64,000 nucleotides of DNA, from the NCBI GenBank assembly GCA_023525975.1, contig JAKNSE010000037.1, positions 5,872,501-5,936,500 of the forward strand, read 5' to 3'. The translations under genes were made by a program, and so were the position numbers. This document shows, piece after piece, positions 1 through 10,882 of the stretch (the stretch's first letter is position 1; each line of letters opens with the position of its first letter). Below the pieces are notes generated by a model. The model saw only the letters and a list, made by a program, of their open reading frames with translations, searched no databases and was not told the DNA's origin. The DNA comes from Smallanthus sonchifolius (Eukaryota > Streptophyta > Magnoliopsida > Asterales > Asteraceae).

Positions 1-613
1 CCCCCTGTTCATGCCTTGGCACGTTCATGTTTCTAGGAGGATCCTCTTGATAATTGGGTCTGTTCACTTGAGGTTGCCTGTACCTGTGCTCTTGGTCAAG
101 ATTACCCTGATTTCTCGGTTGATGCTCATAGTCGGCCCTTGGTGGTGGTGGTATCCAATTGTTCACCCGATTTACTTCTTGATTTCTAGGGTGATGGTTT
201 AGGTCATACCATGCTTCATCTTCATCCCAATTCTCATGCTGAGAACCGTGTTCTGGCCCATAACTTTGTCCCGTTGACAAATGCTCATTATCCTCAAAAT
301 CCGAGTAACTTGGGTAGCTATTATATGGTTTGTAATTATGGAATTGTGGTGGTGGTGGTTGATTTTGTGGTTGAGTTGGTGGTTGTTCGGGTGGTTGTTG
401 ATTTGGGAATAGGAGATCTGGCAAAGGTGGAACTGGTCCACCTCCCTGGTTTGGGTCTGGGTTCGGTTGTTGATTTTGTGACATTCTCGGGCTGTCGAGT
501 TTCTCTAAGATAGTTTGGAATTGGTTTTTTATTTTTCGGTTGGCTCTAGCAGCCTGTTCTATTTCTTGATCAAACAACAGAGGTGACTTCCTTCCTGAAT
601 TGCGAGTATGCAT
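1..613 (-). CDS. Athila-like gag protein, N-terminal part (runs off window)
   Basis: An open frame on the minus strand runs without a stop from an ATG at 613 to the window edge, at least 204 codons. It starts MHTRNSGRK and has a basic, helical N-terminus (EQAARANRKIKNQF, about residues 18-31). A long Pro/Gln/Asn-rich stretch follows, typical of the variable N-terminus of Athila-type gag. Position fits: it lies about 80 nt downstream of a tRNA-type primer binding site and an LTR in the same orientation. The role would be the capsid protein of the retroelement particle. No zinc knuckle or pol is seen because the element leaves the window. The overlapping shorter frames here are shadows. Family assignment rests mainly on the PBS and on similarity of layout to the element at 3434-9244. 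Confidence 0.75.
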   Translation of the reverse strand, partial: MHTRNSGRKSPLLFDQEIEQAARANRKIKNQFQTILEKLDSPRMSQNQQPNPDPNQGGGPVPPLPDLLFPNQQPPEQPPTQPQNQPPPPQFHNYKPYNSYPSYSDFEDNEHLSTGQSYGPEHGSQHENWDEDEAWYDLNHHPRNQEVNRVNNWIPPPPRADYEHQPRNQGNLDQEHRYRQPQVNRPNYQEDPPRNMNVPRHEQG

Positions 614-691
614 AAACCTGTGACCTGCACAAATAAAAAAAATAGTAGCTCCGAACAAAATAATTTAAACTAAAAAACTAAGCGCACGTAT

Positions 692-709
692 TCCCCGGAA
701 ACGGCGCCA
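692..709 (-). other. Primer binding site of minus-strand Athila-like element
   Basis: On the minus strand this reads TGGCGCCGTTTCCGGGGA, the primer-binding motif typical of Athila/Tat retrotransposons (reported as complementary to tRNA-Asp). It differs by one base from the PBS at 4525-4542 in the plus-strand element. It lies three bases inside the LTR end at 713. Confidence 0.9.
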
Positions 710-712
710 TTT

Positions 713-1846
713 TGATCACGTTGTCAAGGTCAATCAAAAACAATTATTCTAATCCCTAGCTACCTTAAACTATAGTATAATGGAGTAGGGTATCGTATCC
801 ACATGGAATTGGTGGAAAGTGTTTAATTACGAAAACTATTTAGATTCATATTAAAAAGCGATTAACTTTAACTTTGTAAAAACTATTAAGAGAAAACGGA
901 TCGCTTCCAGGTTCAGATCGCAAGTTATTGTGAAGACTGGTTTGTACTTATTGGAAGTTACATAGACATAACTCATTCATTAGATTTGATAAACAATTAA
1001 TAACCAAGAGAGTGACTGCGTTGAGCAACGATTACAAAACCGGGTACTTGACACAAATTAACAACTCAAGAGTCAATTACAACTTAGAATCTCAGATCTA
1101 AATATTCAATGATTCACGATTAAAACCGAAAGTTGATGAATGTATTAAATCAGATAAAACCAAACCGTTTAAATCAAATCCATGAATCAAGCATTCAAAC
1201 AATCATACGATTACAAGATTAGCAAACCAAATCAAGTATGAACCCTAGTCTATCACTTACAAGCAGATCCTACACCCGGAAACGACACGAAGAGATTAGC
1301 CGCTCATCGACATCGTCATCAATTCTTCAATTGTTGGTATTACTTGATCTAGCATCAAGACTCACCAAGTATCAAACTTTATCTCTGGAAATCACCCTAG
1401 GACGGCTCTGGATCGTAGAATGGCAAGTTAAAACGATTATAGACTCATCCTTGGCTTTTAATTAGCATAAGTTTAACTTTGCCGAAAATCCCCTCTCGTG
1501 AGTACCGCGAGAGAAGCTGGGCCAACCCTCGCGTACCGCGAGAGTAAAATAATCGCGCAGGGTTTTCAAGCCCCTCGCGTACCGCGAGAGTTTCCTGCGT
1601 GATCTTCACGTACCTCAAGGATCCCATTTCATAATATTTTTGACTTTTTAACTTTTGACTTCTCCGGGGCCCGTGTATGCTACTATCCTCATGATTTTAA
1701 GCTCGTGTTTTCCCGTCCACTTATCACGTTAAACCTGTAGCACTCATAAACACCAAATGCACATAAAACAGACTCGATATACAAAGCTAAACGCCTAAAC
1801 TATACAAAACTCGACACTTATACACGGGATATTTAACCTCACATCA
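713..1846 (-). mobile_element. 5' LTR of minus-strand Athila-like element
   Basis: On the minus strand the segment starts TGATGTGAGGTTAAATATCC at 1846 and ends ...CGTGATCA at 713, directly before the PBS. The start matches the LTR start of the plus-strand element (TGATGTAAGGTCAAATGTCC at 8188). That supports both the boundary and a shared family. Length is 1134 bp. The rest of the element lies left of the window, so the second LTR and target duplication cannot be checked. Three CpG-rich palindromes lie at 1493-1590. Confidence 0.8.
1493..1590. repeat. Three CTCGCG-TAC-CGCGAG palindromes in LTR
   Basis: Near-identical inverted repeats occur at 1493-1513 (slightly longer and decayed), 1528-1544 and 1574-1590. 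The last two read CTCGCGTACCGCGAGAG: two arms of about six bases around a TAC centre. They are CpG-dense within AT-rich LTR sequence. Function is not known to me. The same design with other arms recurs in other elements of this window. Confidence 0.8.
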
Positions 1847-2153
1847 GGTGTGGGACGGGTATGGGATTCGGTGATACCCGACCCGATTACCCGAAATCAC
1901 ATACCCGTTTACCTGAACCATATACCCGAACTATATACCCGAGTTATAGAAAATTACACGACACATACCCCACGATTATTAGTCGATACCTTCGAGTATG
2001 CCCGATACCCAATACTAACGGGTATGCCCGTTACCCGCGGGTATACCCGATACCCGACGGGTAATGGGCCGAGTATGGGACGTAATTTTACAACCGGGTA
2101 CGGGTTTGGGATTGCCAATACCTGACCCGAACCCGACCCATTGTCACCACTAA
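1847..2153. repeat. ACCCG-rich repeat, possible hAT-like MITE remnant
   Basis: About 300 bp of degenerate, both-strand repeats of the kind TACCCGA / TCGGGTA (for example GGGTATACCCGATACCCG). The short open frames predicted over it are by-products of this repetition. Similar ACCCG-rich blocks occur at 23210-23590 and around 12740-13870. The last of these looks like an hAT-type insertion, so the same class is possible here. No clear terminal repeats or target duplication were found. Confidence 0.4.
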
Positions 2154-2850
2154 CACAAACACACCTTCCCTATACACACAAACACACCTTCCCTCTTCCT
2201 CAACCCCAGATGCCATCTTCCGATCGGCTACCATCACGATCACCCTCTTCCTCAAACCCCCCACCTGCCACCTAAAGAACATCATCCCCATTACCCTCTG
2301 TTGCGAACCCCTTCCACCGAAATCTCGCCGCCTATCAATCGATGGCCAACCATTCAAACATCATCGACCTTAAGAAACCCACCACCGTCTTCTAGGGGTT
2401 TGATTTGCGGGTCAAACTAGAATGATTTGTTGGTCCAATGAAATCAATTTATAGCTCCAAGGGGTTCAATTTGCACGTCCGACGAGATCTATGTATAGGT
2501 CTAATGATCTGGGTTTAGGTACTGTGGACCAATTTGTGTTCACATAAAAAATCAGTGATCTGGGTTTTGGCTTGTGGTGTAAATTGATTAATAAAAACGG
2601 CTTGTTATAACACGGATCTTCTTTAGCCGGAGGAGGAGATCGGAGATAAGAGGGTAGGTAGGTGAGAATGGTTGCCAGAATCGTTCCCGGAATCGTCGGT
2701 GGTTGTCGGAGGTGGTCGCAGGCGGTGGTTGTAGGAGAGGTGGTGGTGGTTCCATGGTGTGCTGGTGGTGGTTGTAGGAGAGGTGGTGGTGGTTCCATGG
2801 TGTGCTGGTGGTGGTTCGAGTGGTTTGTAAAACTAGGGTTTCTTTAATGG
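2154..2850. other. Spacer with 43-bp tandem duplication at 2724-2808
   Basis: No convincing gene. The left part has a short duplication of CACAAACACACCTTCCCT. At 2724 and 2767 a 43-bp unit containing TTGTAGGAGAGGTGGTGG is repeated twice, with the start of a third copy. The GGTGGT-rich composition creates open frames on both strands that look like low-complexity artefacts. Confidence 0.6.
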
Positions 2851-2854
2851 AAGT

Positions 2855-3033
2855 GATAAGGGTATTTCCGTCATTTCACACGCACTTAACATAAAAATTT
2901 AACCCCTATCCATGTTGAGGACCAAATGTGTTACGTGTGTACAAAAGTTTGGACCATCTATGTACTTTTTTACACTTAGGGACCAAATCCAAAATTTGCG
3001 CAAACCACAAGGACCGTTCGTATACTTTATTCT
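2855..3033 (-). mobile_element. Single MULE-type terminal inverted repeat remnant
   Basis: Read on the minus strand this holds the phrase pattern seen in the terminal repeats of the MULEs at 14905 and 41030: GGTCCTTGTGGTTTGCGCAA, later TTTGGTCC, and finally AAATGACGGAAATACCCTTA. No facing partner was found between here and the Athila LTR at 1846, so the element is truncated or its other end is lost. Confidence 0.5.
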
Positions 3034-3433
3034 TTGTTTCATGAATGAAGTGATGAACTTATTACGGAACTTAAATTCATGTGTAACTCGAATATATATC
3101 AGTAAGAAGTTGGTAACATGGGAATCTATTACAAGTTGTCCTAGATCAAATCTAACCATTGGATGGTCACCACTGGTGAGGAACAAAAGAATGTGACTTT
3201 GCGTAGGATCTATTCTCATTGCCTATATATATGACCGATGATCATTTTAACAAGGACTAGATTGTGACAAGTTTTGAGTGATGAAGGTAAGTAGTTGTCT
3301 ATAAGAGATAAAATCTTACAATAGAAAAGGTCCATTGTTCTTCATTCACTTGGATGAAAAAAAGGGATCTCTGAGCTCTTGGTTCTTGATCATATGTGAA
3401 CTAACCTCTTGATTGTTGTCCAGGCCGGTAAGT
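3034..3433. other. Unassigned spacer left of Athila-like insertion
   Basis: No gene, RNA or repeat recognised. The last five bases (3429-3433, TAAGT) are the left target-site duplication of the element at 3434-9244. Confidence 0.5.
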
Positions 3434-4521
3434 TTATGTAAGGTCAAATGTCCCTTGTTTAAGTGTCGGTTTTCTATAGTTTTATGCGTTTTACTTTGTT
3501 TATAGAGTCCGTTTTACTTTGTTTATAGAGTCGGTTTTACGTTGGTATTTGTATTTGGGTCTATCACAGGTATAGAGTGCTAAATGAGTGGATAACGAAG
3601 CATAAATGAGAAGGCACGAAAGTACAGGGACCAAAAGTGTAAATAATCAAAGTTTCTTGGGAATTAGAGTCTTCGCGCCACGCGAAGACTGTGAAGAGTT
3701 ATTTCGCGACACGCGAAGAAGTGAAAAGGCAGCCCGACTGTTTTGTTCTTCGTGCCACGACAAGAACTTAGCTTTGATGTTCGCGACACACGAAGAGTCC
3801 CCAAATCGGGAAAAACCCTAATTCTAATTAAAAGTGATTGCAGCCCCCATTCCGAACTATATCTTCTTCCAGCCGTTTTCAGAGCCAAGAGGGGCAATTT
3901 CCAGAGTTCCAAACCATTCCAGGTCAAGGATTGAAGCTATGCTCGTGTGCCTGACATGAATGCGTGGCTAAGCTGCGTGTGGCTTCCTCCCAACAGATGG
4001 TTCGTTTAGGTTTCTTGTTCTATGCAGTTGTTTGTATGTTTGGATCTTGTTAGCTTCTGACAATAGCTTAATAGATTGATGTATTGGTTGAGTTAAACAA
4101 TTTAATTGTATGCTTTGAGTTTATTTGCTTTACAACTTGTGTTCGGTTGATGACAAGACTTTGTAGCCGGGTTGGGTGACTAAAGTGGGTAACTTGGTGT
4201 TCATAAATTTGGTATTTGAATTGTGTTAGCTGTGACGAATTAGTCGTATAGGTTGCTGACAACAGCTTATCTTCAATTACTTTTCAACTGATTTTCCAAC
4301 ACTATGTCTATGTGGTGTCCATTGAATGACTGAGTATTGCATGAATCTAGAACCTAAAGTTTGGGAGGGAGTTACATCTTTACCTGATCTATGTTTCTCA
4401 TTCTAATTTATCAACTAAACAGTTTCACTAACCACTGATTCCTCATGGATACGATACTGTTCTTACCCTTACTAGTTAAGTTTTTAAGGATTGTTTTTGA
4501 CCGACCAAACGACATCGATCA
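3434..4521 (+). repeat. 5' LTR of Athila-like element
   Basis: 1088 bp, ending ...GACATCGATCA just before the PBS. It differs from the 3' LTR by an extra 23-bp tandem copy of a GTTTTACTTTGTTTATAGAG unit near 3500, a short indel near 4290 and scattered substitutions. Many of these are C to T or G to A at CpG sites within the palindrome cluster at 3668-3797. Confidence 0.9.
3668..3797. repeat. Four CTTCGCG-NCA-CGCGAAG palindromes in 5' LTR
   Basis: Inverted repeats lie at 3668-3690 (TCTTCGCGCCACGCGAAGA core), 3702-3719 (TTCGCGACACGCGAA), 3745-3768 (decayed) and 3780-3797. The centres alternate CCA and ACA. The same four occur in the 3' LTR at 8399-8526 and four more in the internal region at 6612-6746. 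Function unknown. Confidence 0.85.
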
Positions 4522-4524
4522 AAA

Positions 4525-4542
4525 TGGCGCCGTTACCGGGGA
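4525..4542 (+). other. Primer binding site of Athila-like element
   Basis: TGGCGCCGTTACCGGGGA, three bases after the 5' LTR end. This is the conserved Athila/Tat primer-binding motif. Confidence 0.95.
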
Positions 4543-4701
4543 ATCGGTGCGCTTAGTCTAGTTGCTTTAGTTTATTGTCTTTAGTTGATTTTGATTCTTA
4601 ACAAATTCCCAAAAAGATTTTCTTTACTTCTGTTTTATTTTGTTTATTTTGTTTCTTTCTTTGTTCAGAACTACTCGGTTGTGCTACTTGTGCAGGTTGA
4701 C

Positions 4702-6203
4702 ATGGACAGGAACTATCATGATGATCAATATTACTATGAGCCGTGTAACAACTATGGCGTCACTAGCCACTAGATACAAGATTGCCCAAGATACAATCAG
4801 TATGGTGGTGGTACTGAATACCGAAGCTATCAAGAAGAATACAACCAAGACTACCACCCAAGCAGGCCACCTGATCAAGACAACTATCAGTCTGAACTGG
4901 ATGCCATCCGGTCAGATATGATGGAGATGGCCAAAGTGATACAAGCAGTGGTGCAACAACAAGAAAACCAGGCAAAATCTCATCAAGCTTTGATAGATCA
5001 AGTTGCCCACTTAACTGAGATTGTTGGAAGCATCATCAAAGAAGTAGGTAAGCCTCGTTGTGCACATCAGTCCTCCAATCTGGAACTACCAACAGTGCAC
5101 ACCTCAATGCTGTATGTTTCAATTCTTCATTTAAATATCCAGCTCGTGAACCAACTCCACCACCGGTTGTAGAGAGAGTGGTGGAGTACAGTGACTCTGA
5201 ATCTGGCCTTAATAGGACTTTACTTCACAAAACAATTTGAAAACTGAAAATGTGAATAAACCTGTAAGGATCCCGTTCCCAAATGCTACAATCAAACCAT
5301 TTTCAAAAGAAAAAGATCCAACACAGGATGAACGATGGGAAAAGTTTGAAAAGCGTAAAATTAACTCACTATTTTTAAACATGCTTAGACAAGATCCTGA
5401 TAATGTTGAATGTTTGAAAGGTTTGAGTACCCGTAAACGACGGCACAAATGTCCCGAACAGGTAAAGATAAGTGCTAGTGTTAATGTCGTGTTCACGGGT
5501 ACCCTTCCCCCGAAACTCTAAGATCCAGGGGCACCTATTATTTCTATACAAATAGGTGAAATTAAACTGGATAGATCATTGCTGGATCTTGGAGCATCTG
5601 TGAGTATAATTCGAGGGAGTCTGTATGATCAGCATGATTTTGGTCCATTATAGAGAGTTAACACCACTGTGGTGTTGGCTAATCAGACTCCAACACATCC
5701 TCGGGGGATTGTAAAGGATGTGATTGTGAAGGTAAAGGAGTTTTACTACCCAGTGGATTTCTTGGTGTTGGGTTGTGTTAAGAACAAAGAACCAACAATT
5801 ATTTTGGGTAGATCGTTCTTGGCCACTGCACATGCAGATATTAACTGTGCTGAAGGAACGGTTGGTAAGGATAAGGTTTGGGGCTTAGAAAATGAGTCTT
5901 AAAATATTCTCTAACTTGCCAGTACCGGAAGCCAACAAATGTGGATCACCTGAAAAGGTGAATCACACAGTCGAGAATGTTTGTGTTGTGTTTGACAGGT
6001 CAGCTGAGATGAAGGACGGTGAGACTCCGGGAAAAGGGAAGAAACGGGTCAGAAAGAGAAAGCAGAAAGGAAGGAAACCACAAGTTTCATATGTAGAGCG
6101 GGAACTCTTTGCTTTATTTGTGCAAGCATGGATGAAATTCGATGATGAGTGGAACTTAAGTGTGGGGAAGGAGGATTGCAAATATCCCACCCGACCACCA
6201 TGA
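4702..6203 (+). pseudogene. Athila-like gag-protease remnant
   Basis: A broken reading frame starts MDRNYHDDQYYYEP at 4702. It passes through a Gln-rich helical stretch (about 4918-5040) and a gag C-terminal region containing WEKFEKRKINSLFLNML. It reaches a retroviral-type aspartic protease at about 5510-5830. The protease signatures are DLGASVS (active-site loop) and ILGRSFLATA. At least four stops or frameshifts interrupt it (near 4773, 5172-5240, 5521 and 5653). After the protease, sequence normally encoding RT, RNase H and integrase is absent. A short basic tail (5892-6203) runs straight into the post-pol untranslated region (GACGTTAAACTTAGCACT near 6235). Confidence 0.8.
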
Positions 6204-8187
6204 CCCAAGTAAGGTACACCGCGCCTGGCTGAAGACGTTAAACTTAGCACTCTTAGGAGGTAGCCTAAGGTATGTTTTAATTTATTGTCTAGTTAAATGA
6301 ACTTTGCGGGTGTGTTCAATAGAAGCCCTCACGAGACTAAACTCGTCCACTCGGGCTACCGAGGGGTTTAAAGTCTTGATGCATACGCTAAATGAATCCG
6401 TGATTCCTACAAAAGTGAGTTAGGTTTTATCTTTGTTTTGTGTGTTTTAGTGTGTGAACCGGCCTAGTGTGGGGAAGTCCCATGGATTATCATGCATGTG
6501 GGGTGAAATTGGGTGCGTGTGCGAGCTTCTGGAGGATTTGAACAAAAATTGGATTTTGAGTTGGAAAATTTTTCTAAGTATAAAATGGTTCAAAACTTTC
6601 TGTAAACACAGGGTCTTCGCCCCACGCGAAGAACCCTCCTCCCATCTTCGTGACACGCGAAGAAGCAAGGTCAAAGGCCGGGTCAACTTTCAAGTCTTCG
6701 CGCCACGCGGAGCTCCTTTCCCTGGTTTTCGCGACACGCGAAGACTTGTAAAACACTAATTTATTTTTATTATTTGAGTCATTCGAGTCTGTCGGGTCTT
6801 TTATTTTCATTGAGTCGTCTTATTGAGTCGATATGATGCTTGTGGGTTGTTTTGAGCTTATTTTTACAGGTTTTGATTGATCTGCCCGTACTCAATCTCC
6901 ATTCGGGTGGTGATTTCCGACTTTTGAACATTCTCGTGTACAAAGCAACCCGCTTGCATATGTGGAGCACGATCACGAATGAAATGCTATACGATCGCAT
7001 ATCCAGCTAAGTTGTTTACTTTTTGTTATTTTTCTTTTATTTTTGAGTCCCTCTTCCTACATTGAGGACAATGTAGAGTTTAAGTGTGGGGAGGGAAGAC
7101 CTTGTCCAGGTCTAATTTGAGTCTTTGTTTTGAGTGAGTTTGAGTCATATATAAATCATAAAAATTTAAAAATTTTATGCAAATGCCTTTGGATTAGAAT
7201 GTGTGCAATTAATTGGAAAATGATAGGTACAATTGGAACTTTGCCCGTGTGTAATTGAAATGAATAAATAACAAAAAGCGCATATGATTTGTAACGTTTT
7301 GGTAGACCCAACCGATTTAAAGAGCTTAAATATCCTGATAGTGTATCTAGGTTTAATTGATAATTAATTTAGGATGTCTTGTGGGTTCTCATCTTAGGGG
7401 TGTTAGCAAGGTCGAAACTGTCAATATAGGGTGATAGGTACCATTATAAGCAAAAGTTTATAAGTTTTTAAAATTACTTGGCACATCACTTTCTTTTTAT
7501 GAAAATATTCCGAAAGTTGATGGAGCCTTGCATGAGCTTAATTAAATCAATTGAAAGCTTGAGTTTCGCCTACGTGTTTCCCTTCGGGATGGTAACTTGG
7601 AGGATACACCCATGGGCGGGACTTAAGTGATCAATAAGATTGGATGACTAAGTTAGGTTTATGTGTTTCCCTTTGGGATGGTGACTTGAAGGATACACCC
7701 TTACTCCGAAGCTTATGTACTTCATTGCTTAAAAACTGCAACCTACGTGTCATATATCGTGTTCCAGCTTAATTGAAACACCATTGGGTTAGGTTTATTC
7801 ATAAAATAATAATAAAAGCTAAAAACATTCACCCATCGATCCATAATTCCATAATTTTCAAAAACATATAAATTGGTGTTTATAGTGGTGGGAAATCTAT
7901 AAAGTTTAACTCGTGCCTAAACATGACCTTGAGATGGGATTAGATTAAGTTGTAGCCTTCTGGGTGTGAGACCCATAGACAGACTGTTGCTCGGTAATGA
8001 ATAGGATAGTAGATCACAGAATCGGTGGCTCAATAGATCGATGGTTGGGTTTAGTCGGATAGAAATACCAATTGTTATAGTCTTTGCGTGATTATGTTTT
8101 AATTGTATGAGATTGTGAGAGTAGGTTCCAATTATGATTCCATTGCATAATTCTTTTTCGGGACGCAAAAGAGTAAGTGTGGGGCTG
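6204..8187 (+). other. 3' untranslated internal region of Athila-like element
   Basis: About 2 kb without coding potential. It holds four CpG palindromes at 6612-6746 and a hairpin ACATTG-AGGA-CAATGT at about 7060-7075, followed by a polypurine-like AAGTGTGGGGAGGG (about 7083-7096). It also holds a pair of diverged repeats (GTGTTTCCCTTYGGGATGGT near 7574 and 7660). The terminal polypurine tract GTAAGTGTGGGGC lies at about 8173-8185, directly before the 3' LTR. Confidence 0.75.
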
Positions 8188-9244
8188 TGATGTAAGGTCA
8201 AATGTCCCTTGTTTAAGTGTCGGTTTTGTATAGTTTTATGCGTTTTACTTTGTTTATAGAGTCGGTTTTACGTTGGTATTTGTATTTGAGTCTATCACAG
8301 GTATAGAGTGCTAAATGAGCGGATAACGAAGCATAAATAAGAAGGCACGAAAGTACAGGGATCAAAAGTGTAAATAATCAAAGTTTCTTAGGAATTAGAG
8401 TCTTCACGCCACGCGAAGACTGTGAAGAGTTATTTCGCGACACGCGAAGAAGTGAAAAGGCAGCCCGACTGTTTTGTTCTTCGCGCCATGAGAAGAACTT
8501 AGCTTTGATCTTCGCGACACGCGAAGAGTCCCTGAATCAGGAAAAAGCCCTAATTCTAATTAAAAGTGATTGCAGCCCCCATTCCGACCTATCTCTTCTT
8601 CCAACCGTTTTTCAGAGCCAAGAGGGGCGATTTCCAGAGTTCCAAACCATTCCAGGTCAAGGATTGAAGCTATGCTCGTGTGCCTGACATGCATGCGTGG
8701 CTAAGCTGCGTGTGGCTTCCTCCCAATAGATGGTTCATTTAGGTTTCTTGTTCTATGCAGTTGTTTGTATGTTTGGATCTTGTTAGCTTCTGACAATAGC
8801 TTAATAGATTGATGTATTGGTTGAGTTAAACAGTTTAATTGTATGCTTTGGGTTTATTTGCTTTACAACTTGTGTTCGGTTGATGACAAGACTTTGTAGC
8901 CGGGTTGGGTGACTAAAGTGGGTAACTTGGTGTTCATAAATTGGGTATTTGAATTGTGCTAGCTGTGACGAATTAGTCGTATAGGTTGCTGACAACAACT
9001 TATCTTCAATTACTTTTTAACTGATTTTCTATATGTGGTGTCCATTAAATGACTGAGTATTGCATGAATCTAGAAACTGAAGTTTGGGAGGGAGTTACAT
9101 CTTTACTTGATCTGTGTTTCTCATTCTAATTTATCAACTAAGCAGTTTCACTAACCACTGATTACTCATGGATACGATACTTTTCTTACCCTTACTAGTT
9201 AAGTTTTTAAGGATTGTTTTTGACCGACCAAACGACATCGATCA
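8188..9244 (+). repeat. 3' LTR of Athila-like element
   Basis: 1057 bp, starting TGATGTAAGG and ending CGATCA, followed by the target duplication TAAGT. Carries the four palindromes at 8399-8421, 8433-8450, 8476-8498 and 8507-8526. Confidence 0.9.
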
Positions 9245-9249
9245 TAAGT

Positions 9250-10125
9250 GTCGGTACCGCGTGTCTAATCGAGTTCGCCCATTTAAACGTCTCGTGCTCT
9301 GAAGGTAACTATTATTTTTCCGATAATATTTTCATTATTATGAATAACATTAATAAAAGTAAAATAAATAATTATTTATTTTATTTACTTATGCCAGAGT
9401 AAGTATAACCGAATGAGGCTCTCACCGGTATTTGTCGCAGTTGCGCATCCAACGTCATAGCGTCTCGCTTGTAATTCTCTAAACAATCGTCCAAATAAAC
9501 ATTATTAATTATTATTAATATTAACTATTAGTAATTTGTTGTCGTGTTGCGTATTTGCTACTAACTATTATGTATATTTTATAAGTTATACTGAGTCGTA
9601 CAATGATCTGTGAATCAAAGCTACATAGTTTGTTTTGGATTAGGTTCATCTATTTAGCTTTTAGTTAGGTCATTAATGGGCGTTTATGATAAATTAACTT
9701 TTGTAAAAATTTGGCCCCAACTCAAAGGTTGTTAAATCCTGTTTCACTTAAGTTATAAGTTAAAATCGAATTTATACTAATGTTTCGGTTTCATAATTTC
9801 ATAACCACCGTTCTGTTATTATAAATGACTCTGCTAATGCGATTACTAGAAAAGTGGACCCGGTTAATTTAATCAAAAACTTTGGATGTTAGTGTATTCA
9901 AGTCATTTCAATTAATAAATCCAATAGTCTCGTTGATCAATAAAATATTAGCGATCCCTTTAATTTATAAAAAAAAAAAACACTACGCGGCAACCGATGT
10001 GTTATTTTTAAAAAAAAATATAACAAAACTTTTCACACATATAACATATTGTTTATAAAAAAATATAAAATACAAAAGTTAGGTTTAATATCGGGTTGTT
10101 TCGTTTAATTTGGTTATCTATATAC
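9250..10125. other. AT-rich spacer, no gene seen
   Basis: No open frame with coding character, no terminal repeats and no RNA gene recognised. The start GTCGGTACCGCG is the original right flank of the Athila target site. Confidence 0.5.
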
Positions 10126-10700
10126 ATATAAGCATAACCGAACCATAAAAGTCGATTATTAAAAAATTATAATATTTTTTTTTGAACGGCAACGCTAGAT
10201 ATTCTAGGATAATTGAGTTTCCCCGGGGCAACACCTAGAACATTTAGGGCAACCCACAACAGGAGGAACCCCTCAACTGGGTAAACCCCCTGACCTGGCC
10301 ACATACCATTTTTTTGCTGTTGCCAGGATTCGAACCCAAGACCTCCAATATGGGAAGTTTTGGGGCTACCATTGCACCAAATGGCCAACGGTAAAAAAAA
10401 ATTATAATTGAACCATCGATTTCTCAATTGTTTCGATTATTTTGGTTATTAAAATATTTGAATTCGATTTTTTATTCATAATAGAAATAAGTATTAATAA
10501 AAATGTATTTACAAATCAAACCATCACATCGTTTATACAAAATAAACACTCAATTTAAGCATAACCGAACAATAATTATTAGCTTCGATTATTTCAGTTA
10601 TTAAAATTATCTTAGTTTGGGTTTTTTATTAATAATAAAAATAACCATAAATAAATGTATTTACAAGTCCAACCATCATATCCTTTATACAAATCAAACA
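10126..10700. repeat. Diverged tandem repeat (about 154-bp period) split by a SINE
   Basis: Phrases such as TAAGCATAACCGAAC, TCGATTATT..GTTATTAAAAT and TGTATTTACAARTCMAACCATCA recur at about 10130, 10433-10560 and 10587-10700. The first copy is interrupted by the SINE at 10174-10395. Confidence 0.65.
10174..10395 (-). mobile_element. tRNA-derived SINE with 13-bp target duplication
   Basis: On the minus strand it starts with a tRNA-like head: an A-box-like TGGTGCAATGGTAG and a B box GGTTCGAATCC, spaced as in a Pol III promoter. It ends in an A-run. It is flanked by the 13-bp direct repeat AAAAAATTATAAT (10161-10173 and 10396-10408). It has no protein of its own and would depend on a LINE. It lies in the 3' flank of the dynein light chain gene. 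Confidence 0.85.
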
Positions 10701-10882
10701 CACATAAGAAATATAAATCATATACACAACTATTTTTTTTCATTTTTGATGTGCAAATTTGATCACTAAAAAATAAAAAATAACAAACTTGATAAAATTT
10801 AAAAACAAAAAAAAAAGAACAAAGGGAGACAAAAATGTAACTCTATCTATTGATTTTATATATTTTAGGTTTTATATTAATA

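Larger units (their letters stand above)
3434..9244 (+). mobile_element. Non-autonomous Athila-like LTR retrotransposon, complete with TSD
   Basis: The element is bounded by two LTRs (3434-4521 and 8188-9244) and flanked by a 5-bp target duplication, TAAGT at 3429-3433 and 9245-9249. A PBS follows the 5' LTR and a purine-rich AGTGTGGGG-type tract precedes the 3' LTR. The internal region is only about 3.7 kb. It has a gag-protease remnant and no reverse transcriptase, RNase H or integrase, so it must have used proteins from a related element to move. The 5' LTR has TT where the 3' LTR has the canonical TG. LTRs look roughly 95% or more identical by eye, suggesting a fairly recent insertion. 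Confidence 0.9.

Noticed and set aside
1493..1590. CRISPR-like array of repeats with unique spacers
   Set aside because: Plant nuclear context, only three copies, repeats too short and spacing irregular. Same judgement for the arrays at 20501-20720 and 52119-52322.
1850..2357. Several short frames over the ACCCG-rich block
   Set aside because: Repeat-derived, overlapping, no similarity.
2662..2847. Gly/Val-rich and Pro/Thr-rich frames
   Set aside because: Produced by GGTGGT-rich tandem repeats read in both directions.
10174..10395. tRNA gene (A and B boxes present)
   Set aside because: No complete cloverleaf or anticodon arm. A-tail and 13-bp duplications show a SINE. The same applies at 26262, 32118 and 47365.
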